Source: Pseudoips prasinana
Lineage: Eukaryota; Arthropoda; Insecta; Lepidoptera; Nolidae
DNA: 64,000 bases
Direction of reading: 5' to 3'
Assembly (NCBI GenBank): GCA_951640165.1
Contig: OX621252.1
Span: 2,574,501-2,638,500, forward strand
This document shows positions 61,530-64,000 of this stretch, in pieces. Made by a program: the position numbers and the translations under genes. Every line of letters starts with the position of its first letter. Positions within the stretch are counted from its first letter, which is position 1. The notes under the pieces are model-generated. The model worked only from the letters and a program-made list of their open reading frames with translations, did not search any database and was not told the origin of the DNA.

Positions 61530-62387
61530 GGAAAGGACCCCTATTTATTAGCAGAAAATAATAAATCATTGAAAAATCACGTAAAGTATAGTGTTTTTAA
61601 TCGAACGCAGAGTCCTAGACACTAAACACTAATAGTAACCACATTGTTAGTTTAATAGCTGTACTTTCCTAAGTTTATTAAATTTACGCTTGCAACACTC
61701 GGTTACGTACAAAACCAAGATATAGCAAAAGTAATTTTAACGAAGTCACCTAAAACGCCACAATATCACATCACTTTAATCGCATTTTTATCCATCCTCG
61801 CGAATTATAAAAGGGGAGTAGCGGGAAAATAAAAATTAATACTTTCTCGCGGTAGAAATTAATCTCTTACGCTGGCAACGTTTAAGTCGGCGCCCGCCAT
61901 TTTCCTAATGACACTAGAAGGATTTCCCGCGCTAGTAGCTTTGCAACGTATTTAGTCCTTTTGAAAGCTAGCTATTATGCTTATCTGTTTACGGTTTATG
62001 CTTGAAGATATTTGGGCTACAATTTGTGTTCTACGTAACTATATACAGTCACAACCATAGAGGTAAATTTTGTGTAAGTTGTAACTAGAGGAGCCATGCC
62101 TTTGTTTTTATATATGTTTGAGGTACAAAATACAAGGGAGACTTGACGAGGTCAGATCATTAATAAGGTACTCAATCTATTAGCGTATTGTAGTGGACTG
62201 CTACAGTATAAAACCTACCTAGAATAAACTGTCTGTGATAGTGCGTGACGTTGTAAAAAGAAAGAATTACTTCAAAAGCAAGGCGCAAAGTAAATTAAAT
62301 TTTTATGTTAACTTGCCTCTCATTCTACTCCTTCTACTGTATAATACATTTGAGGGTATCCCTTAAACTCAGGAAATATTTTTTTCA
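61530..62387. other. no exon recognised upstream of scro
   Basis: Contains a GC-richer block at 61740-61950 with a TATA-like tataaaagggg on the plus strand, the opposite direction to scro. Nothing coding was recognised. Confidence 0.3.
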
Positions 62388-62725
62388 CTAGCTGTGCCCG
62401 CGACTTCGTCCGCGTGTTAATTAGTTTATTTCAATTTTATTTTTAAAATAAAAGACTTTTTCTAAAATAAAAGAAACCTAAGTTACTCCTTATTACATCA
62501 GCTACCTGCCAATAAAAGTCTCGTCAAAATCGGTCCAGCCATTTCAGAGATTAGCCGGAACAAACAGACAGACAAACAGACAAACATTTTAAAAAATGTT
62601 ATTTTGGTGTATGTACCGTATTATATATTCATATTAATGTAGTAAAAACCGGTTATTTCAATATTACAAACAGACACTCCAATTTTATTTATTTGTAGTA
62701 GGTATAGAGTATAGATATTTGTATA
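62388..62725 (-). mobile_element. non-autonomous Helitron-like element (family 2)
   Basis: Minus strand TCTATACAAATATC start and CGGGCACAGCTAG end. Collinear with 16702-16986. Confidence 0.7.
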
Positions 62726-62729
62726 GATT

Positions 62730-64000
62730 TGCTTGTGAAAGAAGTATAAGTATTACTTTTGTGTATATTAAGATAAAAATGTAGAGGTAAATCTCAAAAA
62801 TTATAGTTTCCACAAAATCACATATAATCTTTGTTCCTGAAACTACACTGCTTTACGCCATACTACCAATATTTTTAAAAGACAGGTTTTGAGTCTCATC
62901 TGATTTAAACCGCCAACCCGTCTTTTTTTAGAAGCTATGGTTGCAATCATCAGGGAAAAATATGTTGTATGCTTTGAACGTGTAAATGTAATAATTTGTT
63001 ACATTTTCTTTGGTCACAGTCTCACCAATGTCAAGGTCATCTTTTCTTTATGGTCTCGTGGTAAGTGATCCTGACTTGAGGATTTAATCCAGGACAAATA
63101 CTTGTGTGATCAAACTATTATTTGTTATGTGTCTGGGTGTAATTTGTCTATAACATGTATGTATTTAGAAATATATAACTATCCTTATCTGACGGCAATA
63201 GATATTTACTAATTTTACTGCAGTTTTTGAAAAATCCAACATATTTTACAAGAACTGAAATAAAATAACTAAAACCTTCAATTATAATAATGTGGCCAAA
63301 TTATTTCCAGCCAGCAGACGCGACGGTAACATCTGTATAAAAACATCTAAACGCATTTTCATTTGCTACCTACGTACTTATACAACATATGTGTGGCAAG
63401 CAACTGCACCTATAGCAGCAAAAAACTCCAAAGAAAGCCCGACGAGCATCAATTAAAATAAAATCGAATACCCATTCAACTATCTTTAAATCAATTCAGA
63501 ATGTTTGTAAACACCCCCTTACTACATCGGCATGTAAGCGCGCCATTCACTGAAACTCAACTTTTTAATAAACCAGAGATCCACAGATAACAAAATGTCC
63601 GGTGGTCCATTGACAATACAAAGGAGGATTGAATGTGCTAGCAGTTTTTTAGGGTTCAGTTGATAAAAATAAAACTTAATTTTGTTGGAAATATCGACTC
63701 GACAATTAGTATTAAAAAACCACGACCGTTTTAAAATAACTCCGAAACTGTTTAAATTAAATATCTGTTAGATCACACTGTGTACAATTTTGTTCATAGG
63801 TTTCTAATTATCCTGGCTCTTTTATTAGGCGAACTTCTTGTTTACCCAAAAAAGTCCATTTCAACTTTCACGTTCGTCTAGATGTAAATCGTGTGACATC
63901 TCATTTTACTGAGATTAATGTAATTTTATATGAAATAGTTTGCTTTAAAGGTGGAACAAGTTTAAATCTTATGATATAATCTGAAGTTTACTTCATGATG
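62730..64000. other. no gene recognised; possible SINE fragment at 63049-63165
   Basis: I looked for a minus-strand exon with the NK2 TN motif and saw none. A degraded tRNA-like segment (ggtctcgtggtaagtgatcc, then caggacaaatacttgtgtga) lies at 63049-63165. Confidence 0.35.

Noticed and set aside
61790..61815. TATA box for scro at tataaaagggg
   Set aside because: It is on the plus strand, opposite to scro, and no plus-strand exon follows it.

Overview
The window looks like nuclear DNA from a moth or butterfly (Lepidoptera). It is AT-rich and intron-rich, and it is packed with short dispersed repeats of types I associate with lepidopterans: tRNA-headed SINEs, Helitron-like elements with A|TC...CTAG|T borders, RTE and jockey/CR1-type non-LTR retrotransposons, and foldback MITEs. 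There is no bacterial or viral gene organisation.

Only one host protein-coding gene is clear. It is the 3' part of an NK2-class homeobox gene on the minus strand, best matched to scarecrow (scro, the Nkx2.1/TTF-1 orthologue). Four coding exons are readable: 60344-60485, 55537-55632, 36314-36400 and 33168-33401. All junctions are GT-AG and in phase. Together they encode the end of the N-terminal region, a complete NK2 homeodomain with Tyr54, the NK2-specific domain and a C-terminus ending GRAW. The first exon(s) were not found and probably lie beyond 64000. Introns of about 2.9, 19.1 and 4.7 kb carry mobile elements and several less AT-rich islands that could be enhancers.

Region by region: 1-6400 holds MITEs, a Helitron and broken SINEs. 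6430-9900 holds a decayed RTE retrotransposon and two insertions with target-site duplications. 11500-16990 is SINEs, an RNase H-bearing non-LTR fragment and Helitrons. 17140-18740 is a decayed gene of a dispersed, apparently unnamed family that may be a DDE-type transposase. 19300-27500 is non-LTR fragments, nested SINEs, a palindromic composite insertion and a jockey/CR1-type element. 27700-33000 is mostly single-copy DNA downstream of scro with three notable hairpins. 33168-60485 is the scro locus. 60486-64000 is its upstream side, with SINE and Helitron copies.

The most unusual items are the unnamed transposase-like family, a SINE whose head resembles 5S rRNA, pre-miRNA-like hairpins near 28.0 and 31.9 kb, a foldback element of constant 139 bp, and a four-copy repeat carrying the same minus-strand protein motif. 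Boundaries were read by eye. Family names other than scro are assigned from motifs, not from a database search.
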